Origin: Calothrix brevissima NIES-22 | GTDB taxonomy: Bacteria > Cyanobacteriota > Cyanobacteriia > Cyanobacteriales > Nostocaceae | DNA length: 64,000 nt | Direction of reading: 5' to 3' | Assembly: GCF_002367995.1 (NCBI RefSeq) | Contig: NZ_AP018207.1 | Span: forward strand, 620,001-684,000 | Shown here: in pieces, positions 25,300-34,338 of the stretch | How positions within the stretch are numbered: the first letter of the stretch is position 1 | Layout of the letters: every line of letters begins with the position of its first letter | Notes under the pieces: model-generated | Databases searched by the model: none | What the model saw: the letters and a program-made list of their open reading frames with translations, nothing else | What the model was told of the DNA's origin: nothing | Made by a program: the position numbers and the translations under genes

Positions 25300-25600
25300 T
25301 TTTCGTAAACAAAAAAGCATTTCGCCTTCCCATTTATCAAAATCAAGTACTCATTTTCCTGTTTTAAGTAAGCAAAAAGCCATTTCACCTACTCGTTAAG
25401 GCTTAACGAGTTCTCATTATTGTGTTTTCCGCAAGTAAAATACCATTTCACCTACTCAAAAAGCCATATTGCTTACTCGTTTCGGTAAATCACGCACTCA
25501 TTTTAGTGTTTTCCGCAAGTAAAAAAGTATATCGCCTACTCATTTAGGTAAATTGCGCACTCATTTTAGTATTTTCCGCAGATAAAAAGGTAGATTGCTG
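25300..25600. repeat. Degenerate A/T-rich repeats upstream of CRISPR array 1
   Basis: The words TTTTCCGCAAGTAAAA, CCTACTCATTT and GCACTCATTTTAGT recur at irregular spacing: TTTTCCGCA at 25425, 25509 and 25572, that is 84 and 63 bp apart. A short palindrome TCGTTAAGGCTTAACGA lies at 25394-25410. No reading frame is supported. It looks like a decayed tandem array or a binding-site cluster. Confidence 0.6.
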
Positions 25601-25956
25601 ACGCAAAAATTGCCATGTTTGACAATCATCTGCTGTCTAGCTACACTTTATTATTTTTAGCGATGCCGAAGGCAGGCTACGCCTACACATTTTTTCTCAA
25701 AACAAATTGAGTAATTGAATCTAGACACCTAATTTAAAATCCATCATTCATAATTTATAAAATTATCGTTAATTGTAGGGGCACTGGCACTGCCATGCCC
25801 TGAAGCGCGGTAGGTTAATTAAGACAGCCGCTACAAAAACAGGCGATCGCATTTTTGAAAAAAGCGCGATCGCACTGAGTTATTTGTAACAAAAAGGTAA
25901 CAAATTTGACTAAAAAAAGACTGAAAAGTTATATTTAAAAATAGCGTGAGTCGTTC

Positions 25957-26093
25957 ATCGACACACCTCGCCCGAACCTTGAAAACCGCATAATTTCGTT
26001 GAGGTGTGTCGATGCATTGTACAGCAAGGCTTTCAGGCTGTAAAATTGACGCTTTTGGGAAAGTTTTTTGTGATTTTTCTGAGGTGTGTCGAT
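25957..26093 (+). promoter_or_regulatory. CRISPR array 1 leader with repeated GAGGTGTGTCGAT boxes
   Basis: GAGGTGTGTCGAT occurs at 26001-26013 and 26081-26093, exactly 80 bp apart, and its complement ATCGACACACCTC occurs at 25957-25969. The last box ends 46 bp before the first repeat. The position and A/T-rich surroundings fit a leader; the array transcribes away from it and its degenerate repeats are at the far end. The boxes may be binding sites for a regulator or integration factor. Confidence 0.6.
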
Positions 26094-26139
26094 TAAGGGG
26101 TCTGAAACTCGCTCCTAGTAAGGTTTCCAGAAGTGAACT

Positions 26140-27150
26140 CTTTACAATCGCATCGCCCCGAAAGGGGATGGAAACGCTGACGAGGCACTAGCAGATTCGT
26201 GTTGTGAATCCTTTACAATCGCATCGCCCCGAAAGGGGATGGAAACTTCAGGGTACTGAGCCTTTAAGCTGGTTAAAGCGTCAACTTTACAATCGCATCG
26301 CCCCGAAAGGGGATGGAAACAAACAGTCAGCAGCCATACCAAACTGCAATATAACCTTTACAATCGCATCGCCCCGAAAGGGGATGGAAACGTTCTTGAT
26401 CTGCTGATAAAACCAGCTTAAGCGCTTCAACTTTACAATCGCATCGCCCCGAAAGGGGATGGAAACTTCCGAGGATTGGTCATTAAAAATGATCGTGAAC
26501 CCTTTACAATCGCATCGCCCCGAAAGGGGATGGAAACACAATCACTAAACAGCCGGAAAGAGCAGCTATGGCCACAACTTTACAATCGCATCGCCCCGAA
26601 AGGGGATGGAAACAAAGCAGAACCACCAAGCACTGCTAATAAAGCAGAACTTTACAATCGCATCGCCCCGAAAGGGGATGGAAACTGTATGGTTAACTTG
26701 GTAGGATCGACCTCGCTGGGCTTTACAATCGCATCGCCCCGAAAGGGGATGGAAACGGAAGACCAGAAATGCCGCCGCCACCGGTTACCTTTACAATCAC
26801 ATCGCCCCGAAAGGGGATGGAAACTCAGCTTGTTGCGGGTTAAAAGAAAAGGAAAGCAAACTTTACAATCACATCGCCCCGAAAGGGGATGGAAACCCGT
26901 TTGGTATAGTCACGTAGCGATTTTTGTCGCCTTGTACCTTTACAATCACATCGCCCCGAAAGGGGATGGAAACATTCTCAGCAGCTTGTACTACTTTGAG
27001 TTTACTTTACAATCGCATCGCCCCGAAAGGGGATGGAAACGTTATACAATCAGCTTTAGGGTAAGAAGCTGTATGAACTTTACAATCGCATTACCCCTCA
27101 CGGGGATGAAAAATTGAATGAAATCTTGTACCCCTCACGGGGATGGAAAG
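26140..27150 (+). CRISPR. CRISPR array 1: 13 intact plus 1 degenerate 36-bp repeat, 13 spacers
   Basis: The repeats begin CTTTACAATCGCATCG and end CCCCGAAAGGGGATGGAAAC. Starts are at 26140, 26211, 26285, 26356, 26431, 26502, 26578, 26650, 26721, 26789, 26861, 26938 and 27005. A degenerate repeat lies at 27078-27113 and a fragment at 27129-27150. Spacers are 31 to 41 bp. Three consecutive repeats (26789, 26861, 26938) share a G to A change (ATCACATCG). The stem is CCCC/GGGG with a GAAA loop, and the 3' end ATGGAAAC is a typical Cas6-generated 8-nt handle, so the crRNA strand is plus. Distal decay is at the right, so the leader is at the left. No cas gene lies next to it. Confidence 0.98.
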
Positions 27151-27244
27151 TTTGAGAAGTCTCATGCGATCGCATAAATCAAGAGATAATTGTAGCGACT
27201 GGATTAAAAACCATGCGATCGCTTAAATTTAAAAATTTCAATAG

Positions 27245-28030
27245 TCAATTCTGGGGGGTACAACAAGGAACAATCGGCGCAGAAGTTGAGTTTTCTAAGT
27301 TTGCTTGTTTAAGTAACTCATTCCAAGCGGATGTAATTTCTGAATCTTTGCGTTTATTTCTTTGAATTTCTTCGCCTAAAGTGGTTAACGCATTATACCA
27401 AATGCCGTTTTTAGCAAAAATTGCTGCTTTATCTAAAGGTGTTTGAGCAGTTTCCAGTTGCTTTTGTAATGTAGAGTTCAGCGCAACTTGTGTCATAGAA
27501 CCGCGAACGTAAACAGATGAAGAGGGTTTTTCTGGATCGCAGTAAATTGAAAATGTCCAACGATAGGTTTTACCAGCTACTAAGGGTGTTTTTGGCTGTA
27601 CAGCTAGGTTAATTATGCCGGCTGGTGTTTCTGGGGGATTAAATTTTGTGTGATAAATATAATTATCTGCTTCGTCTTGAATGACAAATTCTACAGGAGA
27701 TTTAGTAGTTAATTTATCGGGGACAAAAAACCAAAATGTCGGGTTTGGCGATGTGGATTGTCCCCAAACGATATCTTTGTTTCCGCTATTGGTTGTAGGT
27801 ACTAAAGCGGTGAGACTTGCATAATTCTTACAGGAACTGCGACTACCGCCACCTTTGCGTCTTCCTATGGGTTCTCCTGGTTTTTCCTGGTTTACTGGTG
27901 GTACATACTGAATTTTGTTAGTTGATGTTAAAGTTTGCGCTTGTCCGGGTGGCACATTTCCGGGAAAGTTAAAAGTACTTAAGGTAATTGCAGAGATTAG
28001 GGTTGTTTGTAACCACAGTGCCTTTTTCAT
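27245..28030 (-). CDS. DUF928 secreted protein (second copy)
   Basis: A 261-residue protein. The ATG at 28030 gives a signal peptide (MKKALWLQTTLISAITLSTF); the longer open frame reaches into a mobile element and is rejected. The DUF928 hallmarks match those of the copy at 14456: YASLTALVP, NPTFWFFVP, a beta region with YRWTFSIYCDPEKPS and the helical FAKNGIWYNALTTLGEE. The end contains CC (IVPCCTPQN). It follows the CHAT-CHASE2 gene on the same strand, separated by a MITE (28083-28190), and so belongs to the sigma/DUF1822/CHAT-CHASE2 set. The array 1 end lies about 95 bp downstream. Confidence 0.85.
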   Translation of the reverse strand: MKKALWLQTTLISAITLSTFNFPGNVPPGQAQTLTSTNKIQYVPPVNQEKPGEPIGRRKGGGSRSSCKNYASLTALVPTTNSGNKDIVWGQSTSPNPTFWFFVPDKLTTKSPVEFVIQDEADNYIYHTKFNPPETPAGIINLAVQPKTPLVAGKTYRWTFSIYCDPEKPSSSVYVRGSMTQVALNSTLQKQLETAQTPLDKAAIFAKNGIWYNALTTLGEEIQRNKRKDSEITSAWNELLKQANLENSTSAPIVPCCTPQN

Positions 28031-28082
28031 GATAAAAATAACCGCTAATGTATAAGAATTTGGTTGCCCTAAGGAGCCGTGT

Positions 28083-28190
28083 AAAAATAAGTTGAACAAT
28101 TTAATATTTGTAGTGCGGGCAGCGTTCGACTGAGCGCTCACGCCGAAGTCTTGCCCGCGCGAGCAAGATGCTCGCACTACTTATTTTTAC
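28083..28190. mobile_element. MITE, compact copy with 12-bp inverted ends
   Basis: The perfect terminal repeats are GTAAAAATAAGT (28083-28094) and ACTTATTTTTAC (28179-28190). The interior is the GTAGTGCGGGCAGCG palindromic core. It is the same element as at 1894-2127 but without the 122-bp nested insert. At the corresponding point it reads AATTTAATATTTG, which is the empty site. It sits between the CHAT-CHASE2 gene and the DUF928 gene. Confidence 0.9.
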
Positions 28191-28221
28191 TTGTTTCTTA
28201 AGTTGTATACAATGGCTTCTT

Positions 28222-30555
28222 CTACAATTTCGGTAATTTCTGACTGAAATATGCAAATTGAATACTAGTAATTACAATCGCGATCGCAGATGGTACTAAA
28301 GGTACCCATCCTCCCTGAATGATAATTACATAACAAGCGCCAGATAACAGCATTACTGCTGCACTGATAGTTATAGTTAAATATTTATTAGAAGAAAAAA
28401 ACCAAGCTATTAACCCACCTGTTAATGACCAACTCCAAATCCAGATAATTTCCCCCCATTGTGTCCACACCCATAATAAAGGTCGATTATCTAAAGCGGC
28501 GCTGATAATTTGACTTACCATCTGTGCTTGAATGGTAATTCCGGGTACGGTTTGCGATGGTCTTTTACCGGATGGTGTAGTCCAGTAATCGCTGCTACTA
28601 TTACTGGAGACACCTATGAGCACAATTCGGTCTTTGATGGCGTTGAGGTTAACTTGTCCTGTGAGAACTTGGGTGAGAGTAACTTGAGTTGCGATCGCTT
28701 GCACTGTTGGCGAAAACCGATAATTGAGTAAAATTTGACTACCTTGGGTATCTATTGATTGATAACCGCCTTTAGCTGTTTTTAACTGGGGGAAGGTTTT
28801 ATTTGCGAGTTGTAAGTCCCAATCTGGGGTAAATTTGGCATTAATTCCTCGTTGTTGTAAGTACATCAAGGCTAACCGCGTACTAAATGCATAAGCCGGT
28901 GTACAAGTTGAGGAAATTGGGTTAGGAGTCATCGCCAATAAATGACGGCGCAGTACGCTGTCGTCATCTTCGATAAAATCGCTAAAACCTAACCTTGGTT
29001 CGGGGATTTCTGGTGGTGGTGCAATCCCCATCGGATCGTATTGTGGATCGGCACGTTTGCAAATGGCAATCAAGCGATCGCTGTTTTGCATTCGTTTAGC
29101 TAGTTCTGGTTGCTTGGCACTTACGGGAAAATCTCGGTATATATCTAAACCAATTGCGGCGGGCTGATACTGTGCTAATTTTGTCAATAATAAGTTGAGA
29201 TGCTTATCAGATAAGGAACCTTGCCGGGGTTCTTTACCTTGAGCGAGAATATCCTGGTCGGTAATAGTTACTACTAAGATTCTCGAATCTGGCGGTTCTG
29301 GGGGACGCAGGCGCATCAACAAGTCAAATGCAGCTAATTCTAATGTTTGCAGTCCGCCTAATGTGCGAATTAAGCTGATAATCAAAGTAATAATTAAGCT
29401 ACTGCCAAAAACTAGGGGTAGTTTCCGTAAATTAGGGCTTGGTAGCTGTAAACTTAACTTTTGTCCTGATAAATCTTGCCAACTGGGCGATATTTCCGCC
29501 GGATTTTGACAAATAATCGGTAACCAAGTCGCACAGGGAAAGTTACTTTCTAGAGATTGTAATCTTTGTCTGGCTTCCCTCACAGCTGCATATAAACTGT
29601 TTCCCCGGGAAAACAGCGCCAGAAAATGCTTGAGAAATTCCTGTGCTACCCTATCCGGTACAGGTTCGCGCATGACAATTACCTGGGGTAAATGCAAATC
29701 AGCTAAATCTTGTGCTAATTGCAAACCATCACAGGAGTTAAAAATTGCTAATTGCAGACCTTGTGCGATCGCCTTTTGTAATCCATACTTTAATTGGTCA
29801 ATCGTCAAGGTTTCCTGAGCATTCAGCATAATTTGCCCTTTACCTTGACTAGAACTATGCCCAGCAAAAAAGAGAATATCCCAGCCTGACTCCCATAATT
29901 CGGCGGTAATTTGGGAACGGTTAGGTTCTACTAAAAACTTAATTTCACTATGGGGTAACTGCTGAAGTAAAGTTTTATCTTGAGCAATATCAATGTTTTC
30001 GCTATTGCCTAAGATAGCTAAAATTTTCACTTTACTTGCAGTCTTTTTGGCAGTTGTTTTCACCGAACGAGCATATTCTGGCGGACTTAAAGCAATTTCT
30101 GCTTGATTATAATCATCAAAAAAATGCCATAAACACCAAGGAAGCTGTAAAACCTGGGAAGATTCAGCAGTAATAATACAGCGAATTTCTTCTGTAGGTG
30201 AAAGTTGAGTTCGCAGTTTGCGGTCAATATTTAGGAATAGCGGACTATTTAACCAAGTGTTGAGACTTTGTTGTAATTCTTCACAGAGTTGAGTAAATTC
30301 AACTTGAGAAATATGGGTAACATCTTCTTCCTCAATTTCAAAATCCGCCAGATTTCGCCAGCCAATATTGGCATACAATGCTGTATACATTTGTCGCCAA
30401 CGTTGATAAAGATCCGCCAATTGTGGTGCCGCCGGCAACCCCCCAGTAAACTGCATAGGATGGGGAGTATCTGTTTGCCAAAGTTGAGCAATGACCGTAG
30501 GAAATCCTTGTTGTAAATTTCCCTTTCCTAAGTTTAGGACGATCTGTTTACTCAT
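28222..30555 (-). CDS. CHAT-CHASE2 fusion membrane protein
   Basis: A 777-residue protein. The start at 30555 (MSKQIVLNLGKGNL) is preferred, because the upstream frame is repeat-derived. The N-terminal half (about 1-370) is a CHAT domain with the catalytic histidine in LFFAGHSSSQGKG and cysteine in IFNSCDGLQLA. A membrane helix (about 387-405) leads to a CHASE2 domain (about 415-680; FDLLMRLRPPEPPDSRILVV) and three more helices fill the C-terminus. No kinase or cyclase follows, so the CHASE2 sensor seems to control a cytoplasmic CHAT protease-like domain directly. It sits in the order sigma, DUF1822, this gene, DUF928 on one strand. Confidence 0.88.
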   Translation of the reverse strand: MSKQIVLNLGKGNLQQGFPTVIAQLWQTDTPHPMQFTGGLPAAPQLADLYQRWRQMYTALYANIGWRNLADFEIEEEDVTHISQVEFTQLCEELQQSLNTWLNSPLFLNIDRKLRTQLSPTEEIRCIITAESSQVLQLPWCLWHFFDDYNQAEIALSPPEYARSVKTTAKKTASKVKILAILGNSENIDIAQDKTLLQQLPHSEIKFLVEPNRSQITAELWESGWDILFFAGHSSSQGKGQIMLNAQETLTIDQLKYGLQKAIAQGLQLAIFNSCDGLQLAQDLADLHLPQVIVMREPVPDRVAQEFLKHFLALFSRGNSLYAAVREARQRLQSLESNFPCATWLPIICQNPAEISPSWQDLSGQKLSLQLPSPNLRKLPLVFGSSLIITLIISLIRTLGGLQTLELAAFDLLMRLRPPEPPDSRILVVTITDQDILAQGKEPRQGSLSDKHLNLLLTKLAQYQPAAIGLDIYRDFPVSAKQPELAKRMQNSDRLIAICKRADPQYDPMGIAPPPEIPEPRLGFSDFIEDDDSVLRRHLLAMTPNPISSTCTPAYAFSTRLALMYLQQRGINAKFTPDWDLQLANKTFPQLKTAKGGYQSIDTQGSQILLNYRFSPTVQAIATQVTLTQVLTGQVNLNAIKDRIVLIGVSSNSSSDYWTTPSGKRPSQTVPGITIQAQMVSQIISAALDNRPLLWVWTQWGEIIWIWSWSLTGGLIAWFFSSNKYLTITISAAVMLLSGACYVIIIQGGWVPLVPSAIAIVITSIQFAYFSQKLPKL

Positions 30556-30640
30556 AGTTGGGGGACGAGGGAAGGGAGACAAGGAGGACAAGGGAGACAA
30601 GGAGGACAATTGTACAGACGCGATTCATCGCGTCTCTGAC
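30556..30640. repeat. 9-bp tandem repeat plus 8-bp stem palindrome
   Basis: Units of GGAGACAAG/GAGGACAAG are followed by AGACGCGATTCATCGCGTCT and CAACTGAC. This is the inverse arrangement of the block at 6879-7032, so the two blocks are probably copies of one composite repeat. Confidence 0.85.
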
Positions 30641-30646
30641 AACTGA

Positions 30647-31765
30647 CTACCCAAAACACTCTTCTGTAAAAATGAATTCGTCTAAAGTCACTTGAATAGT
30701 AAAGCGTGTGTTTTCGGGACAGCGAAAGCGTTTGAGTTGAATTGAGTTATCTGCTTCTCTTGCTTGTACTGATTGTACAACTTCTCCTGATGCCGCAATT
30801 AATGCCAGTTTAATATTTCTAGGGAGGTAAAAATTGCGATCGCTCGGGAATAATTGAATGCGGATGCTGACTCTACCATCTGTTTCTGCGGTTAAACTCA
30901 ACATCAAAAAGACTGGTAAATTATTATCGGGTAATTCAATTACCTTGATACGTTGAATTAGCTGTTCGTTGGTGTCGCTGACTTGGCGAAAGCTAAAGGC
31001 GAAATCTGGCTGTGTGCCGAGAATTGTTTCGATTGTCTGCCAACTTTCAGTGACAATATTTTGCAACCACTGACGCAAATTGACAGGCGCGGGTTTTTGA
31101 CTGGTTAATAATGCTCCCCAAATTTCAAAGGGTAATTCTAAGCGCGGCTGGGTAATTGTGGGACTTTTTAACCTTTGCCACAGGTTTTCTGTTTGAGTAG
31201 CTGATAATGTAGGTAAAGGTAATATAGCTGTTTGGGTTTGTTCTTGGGGATTGAGTTGATGCACTACCCACAACACAGTTAAATCTTCAATTATTTGCTG
31301 ACTATCTAAAGAGTAACTCCGCGTTTGCGCATCGTATGTACCTTGATTTTTTAATTGTTCGTGGGTGGTATAACCCCAAATTCTCAGCCATTCTCCATCG
31401 GGATTGACTTGTACTGCTAAATAATAATCTCCAGCCCATTGAGGAATATCTATCCATTCCTGGGGTACGTGAAATTCGCTAGTTTCTAAATTTTTATCGG
31501 GAATCAAAATCAGGCGCTTTGTATCTAAACTTATCGCCACACCATTGACGTATTCCCAATTTCCCGGTTGGTTATCAATAGTCGCTTCTGGGGCGTACTC
31601 GGTTTGTAACCAAGGTAAAAAGGTACTCGCGCAAACTTGATTAAGAAAGGCATTCCAACGTCCATCAGCACTAAGATAAGATTGACTTTGTTGCCAAGCT
31701 TGGTTTTGCATTTCTGGCGAAACTTCTAACCATAGTTGAGTCGGCGGAACACAGAAGGATGACAT
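30647..31765 (-). CDS. DUF1822 family protein
   Basis: A 372-residue protein without signal peptide or membrane helices. It starts SFCVPPTQLWLEVSPEMQNQAWQ-like and has the pattern WEYVNGVAISLDTKRLILIPD, followed by IDIPQWAGDYYLAVQVNPDGEWLRIWGYTT-like sequence. These are features of the cyanobacterial DUF1822 family. The C-terminal half is beta-rich (about 260-370). DUF1822 genes regularly adjoin sigma-like and CHAT genes. Here the start is 5 bp from the sigma-like stop, so the two are surely co-transcribed. The molecular role is unknown. Confidence 0.85.
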   Translation of the reverse strand: MSSFCVPPTQLWLEVSPEMQNQAWQQSQSYLSADGRWNAFLNQVCASTFLPWLQTEYAPEATIDNQPGNWEYVNGVAISLDTKRLILIPDKNLETSEFHVPQEWIDIPQWAGDYYLAVQVNPDGEWLRIWGYTTHEQLKNQGTYDAQTRSYSLDSQQIIEDLTVLWVVHQLNPQEQTQTAILPLPTLSATQTENLWQRLKSPTITQPRLELPFEIWGALLTSQKPAPVNLRQWLQNIVTESWQTIETILGTQPDFAFSFRQVSDTNEQLIQRIKVIELPDNNLPVFLMLSLTAETDGRVSIRIQLFPSDRNFYLPRNIKLALIAASGEVVQSVQAREADNSIQLKRFRCPENTRFTIQVTLDEFIFTEECFG

Positions 31766-31770
31766 CGTGA

Positions 31771-32985
31771 TTACTCCTTTGAGGCGTGATTCAGCACATT
31801 AGCGAAGTAATGCTGTAACCACTCCTCTAATACAGCACTAATATGTTTAACCACGTTGGAAGTCACAGAAATATGCGCTGTTTGTTGACTCCATTTGGTA
31901 ATTGCTAACAGTAAAGATTCTCTCGCCTTGGTTAATTGGCGCGAAACCTGGTATTGTTGGATTTCCAGGGTTTGCGCAATTTGTTGTTGGGTTAATCCCT
32001 GCTGATAATATAATTGCAATAATTCCTGCGATCGCGCTGGCAAGTTGACTAAAGTATTAGTTAACAAATTGTGAATTTCTTGCTGTTGATTTTTTTGGGT
32101 TTCCGCTTCTTCAACAGCGATGAGGTTTTCTAATAAGGAATCATGCTCGCTATTATCTGGTAAATCATCTTGTAACTCACTCTCTGCTTGTCCGACTTTC
32201 GGTGCATTCAGTGAAGAGATCGCCGGATATAAATAAGCTCTAGCATATTTCGCACATAAAATCAACCACTTCTCCAAACTTTGCGGAGAAGATTCTGGGG
32301 CTGGGGGGTTAAGTTGAGTTAAGCGATCGCGGTTGTAAAATTGAGCAATAATTTCCCAAGTTTGGTCATCAGGTCTTTGTAACTTGCGGGCATTTGGTGA
32401 TTTACTGAGAATATAACCATCACTAAAACATTTCCAAGCCAACAAGTAACGCCCGATTGTCTCATCACTTAGCCCAGCACTTTGCAAAGCTTCCACAAGT
32501 CGCTTGCGGCTGAGTTTCAGCAATAAAGCCCAATCATTAGCGTAATCAATTTCTTGCTGTTGACGCAAAGCATCGCGGATAATATTGGCAAAAGCGACAT
32601 TACTATAACTTTTGAGACTAGCTTTTTGTTCGGGATCGCAGCCTTTGAGGATTTTTGGTACTTGAGCGATCGCAATTTGAAAACAGTCAGCTAAATTGCT
32701 GTGTATACTAGCAAATTGAGGAATAGTTCTATTGACAGCCCAATAACAAGTTTCTTGCAAATAAGCAGATAAATGTCCCAGCGCCAAGGAATTTGGCTGA
32801 GTTTGCCAAACCTTGTGCCAGTAAATTGCCCAAAAATTTTCTGATGTATTCGTATGTGGTATCTTTAATAAAAGATTTTGCATATTGCGCCGCAGTTTGG
32901 CATCATATACCCAACCATTAAAGCGTTCTGCCTCAAATTGCAGGAAAGTTGCAAACATTTCCGGTATGCTTTGCCGAGAGCGCAT
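31771..32985 (-). CDS. Sigma-70-like transcription factor (region 4 HTH)
   Basis: A 404-residue protein. The clear part is a C-terminal sigma region 4-like domain (about 310-360): LPARSQELLQLYY, then GLTQQQIAQTLEIQQYQVSR with a recognition helix, then KARESLL. The N-terminal 250 residues are helical and contain a stretch (about 40-170) that may be a diverged region 2. A low-complexity acidic linker with many Q and E separates the two. It is the first gene of the set with DUF1822, CHAT-CHASE2 and DUF928, so it may control that set or respond to the CHAT protein. It resembles group 3/ECF-like sigma factors of cyanobacteria. Confidence 0.8.
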   Translation of the reverse strand: MRSRQSIPEMFATFLQFEAERFNGWVYDAKLRRNMQNLLLKIPHTNTSENFWAIYWHKVWQTQPNSLALGHLSAYLQETCYWAVNRTIPQFASIHSNLADCFQIAIAQVPKILKGCDPEQKASLKSYSNVAFANIIRDALRQQQEIDYANDWALLLKLSRKRLVEALQSAGLSDETIGRYLLAWKCFSDGYILSKSPNARKLQRPDDQTWEIIAQFYNRDRLTQLNPPAPESSPQSLEKWLILCAKYARAYLYPAISSLNAPKVGQAESELQDDLPDNSEHDSLLENLIAVEEAETQKNQQQEIHNLLTNTLVNLPARSQELLQLYYQQGLTQQQIAQTLEIQQYQVSRQLTKARESLLLAITKWSQQTAHISVTSNVVKHISAVLEEWLQHYFANVLNHASKE

Positions 32986-33188
32986 AAAATAATCAATTAC
33001 TAAGTAAGCTTAAGATATTAAGATTAAGTTAATCCTCTGTGCAGAATATCAATTTCTGACATAATCATCAACTTTTTCCTTACTTTAGATTTGTCAACAG
33101 AGAATTGGTGTAATAATGCGATCGCACTTTGATGTAATCGGCGCGGAGTCCCTTGTCTGACACATCACACCTTGATATAGATTGCGAT

Positions 33189-33409
33189 CAACACAACATT
33201 GACGACAATCAACACAACATTGATTGCGATCAACACAACATTGACGCGAATCAACACAACATTGATTGCAATCAACACAACATTGACGCGAATCAACACA
33301 ACATTGATTGCAATCAACATAACATTGACGCGAATCAACACAACATTGATTGCAATCAACACAACATTGAAGACAATCAACACAACATTGAAGCCAATCA
33401 AAACGACTT
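33189..33409. repeat. 21-bp minisatellite, about 10.5 units
   Basis: The constant part CAACACAACATTGA recurs every 21 bp from 33189, with a variable 7-bp part that alternates mainly between CGCGAAT and TTGCAAT, giving a 42-bp higher-order period. The period is a multiple of three, so several frames stay open. One (TTG start at 33153, end 33443) reads NQHNID(C/A) heptads, another (ATG at 33199, end 33483) reads INTTL(T/I)(R/A) heptads with coiled-coil spacing. Either could be a small repeat protein, but neither is certain. The flanks 32986-33188 show no other gene. Confidence 0.9.
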
Positions 33410-33483
33410 CGAGAATTTGTTATTTAGAGCAAAGTGCCTTTGATTGCCATACCAATTTTAAAAAAGAATGCCACAGATGGTAG

Positions 33484-33940
33484 GGGCATGGGACATTGTG
33501 GTGTCAACTTAAGTTCTCTGGCTTACCCAACAAATCGCCCACAGGCTGTAAGCCTGGGGCTAACGTTACAAAGCCCACCTGCGTGGGCTAAGAAAATTCA
33601 GCCCACGTAGGTAAGCTCATGTTCAATTAGCCGCACCCTTCGAGGGTGACGGCGGTTTATTGGGTAAGCGAGGTGTTGCGGATGATGACAAAACCTTGTC
33701 AACTTAACGCGAAACCCGCTTTGTCGCAAGCTTTTTACCCTCACCCCCAGCCCCTCTCCCTCAGGGAGAGGGGAGCAAGAGATTTAATTCCCCTTCTCTT
33801 GGGGAGAGGGGAGCAAGAAATTCAATTCCCCTTCTCCCTCAGGGAGAAGGGGTTAGGGGATGAGGGCGAAAGTTTTTGTACAACACGCGCCGTATATAGC
33901 TTTTAGCTTAAGTTGACACAGGTGGGCATTGCCATGCCCC
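33484..33940. mobile_element. Composite repeat element
   Basis: The left end reads GTGGTGTCAACTTAAG and the right end CTTAAGTTGACACAGGTGGG, inverted to each other. Inside are a module starting ACAGGCTGTAAGCCTGGGGC with AGCCCAC hairpins and GAGGGTGACGGCGG, and then the C-rich module CCCTCACCCCCAGCCCCTCT with three CTCCCTCAGGGAG hairpins. Similar composites lie at 40192-40670 and 62500-62879. From here to 34338 nothing else is recognised except a short AATTACG tandem repeat just before the TPR-CHAT start. Confidence 0.75.
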
Positions 33941-34338
33941 CCACCCGCATCCATAATTAACGCGAAATACCCTGTATCTGCATCACAACGCAAAAATTAC
34001 ATAAGTCCTCGCCCACCAAAGATATATATGAAAAAAGCGAGGAAAAACACCCATGAGCAGACAATATATTTTGCATTTGTTGCCAAAACTGAAACCAGCC
34101 TCAGCCAATATTCACCCAAGCTTTAAACTAAATCCCATTAGCTCAGTATATATTCTGAAAATAAGTTAATAATCCCAATTATCCCCAATCCAGACACAGA
34201 TTCACACCCAAACGCCTGGATAACTTGTCTACCTCCCGATTACAAATACGGTAGGGGCGGGTTTACAGATATCCTTACTGATTAATGATGATCCAAATAA
34301 ACCCGCCCCTACAAATTACGAATTACGAATTACGAATT

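Noticed and set aside
26006..27117. Open frames on both strands across CRISPR array 1
   Set aside because: They translate the CRISPR repeats (for example FTIASPRKGMET) and have no independent coding signal.
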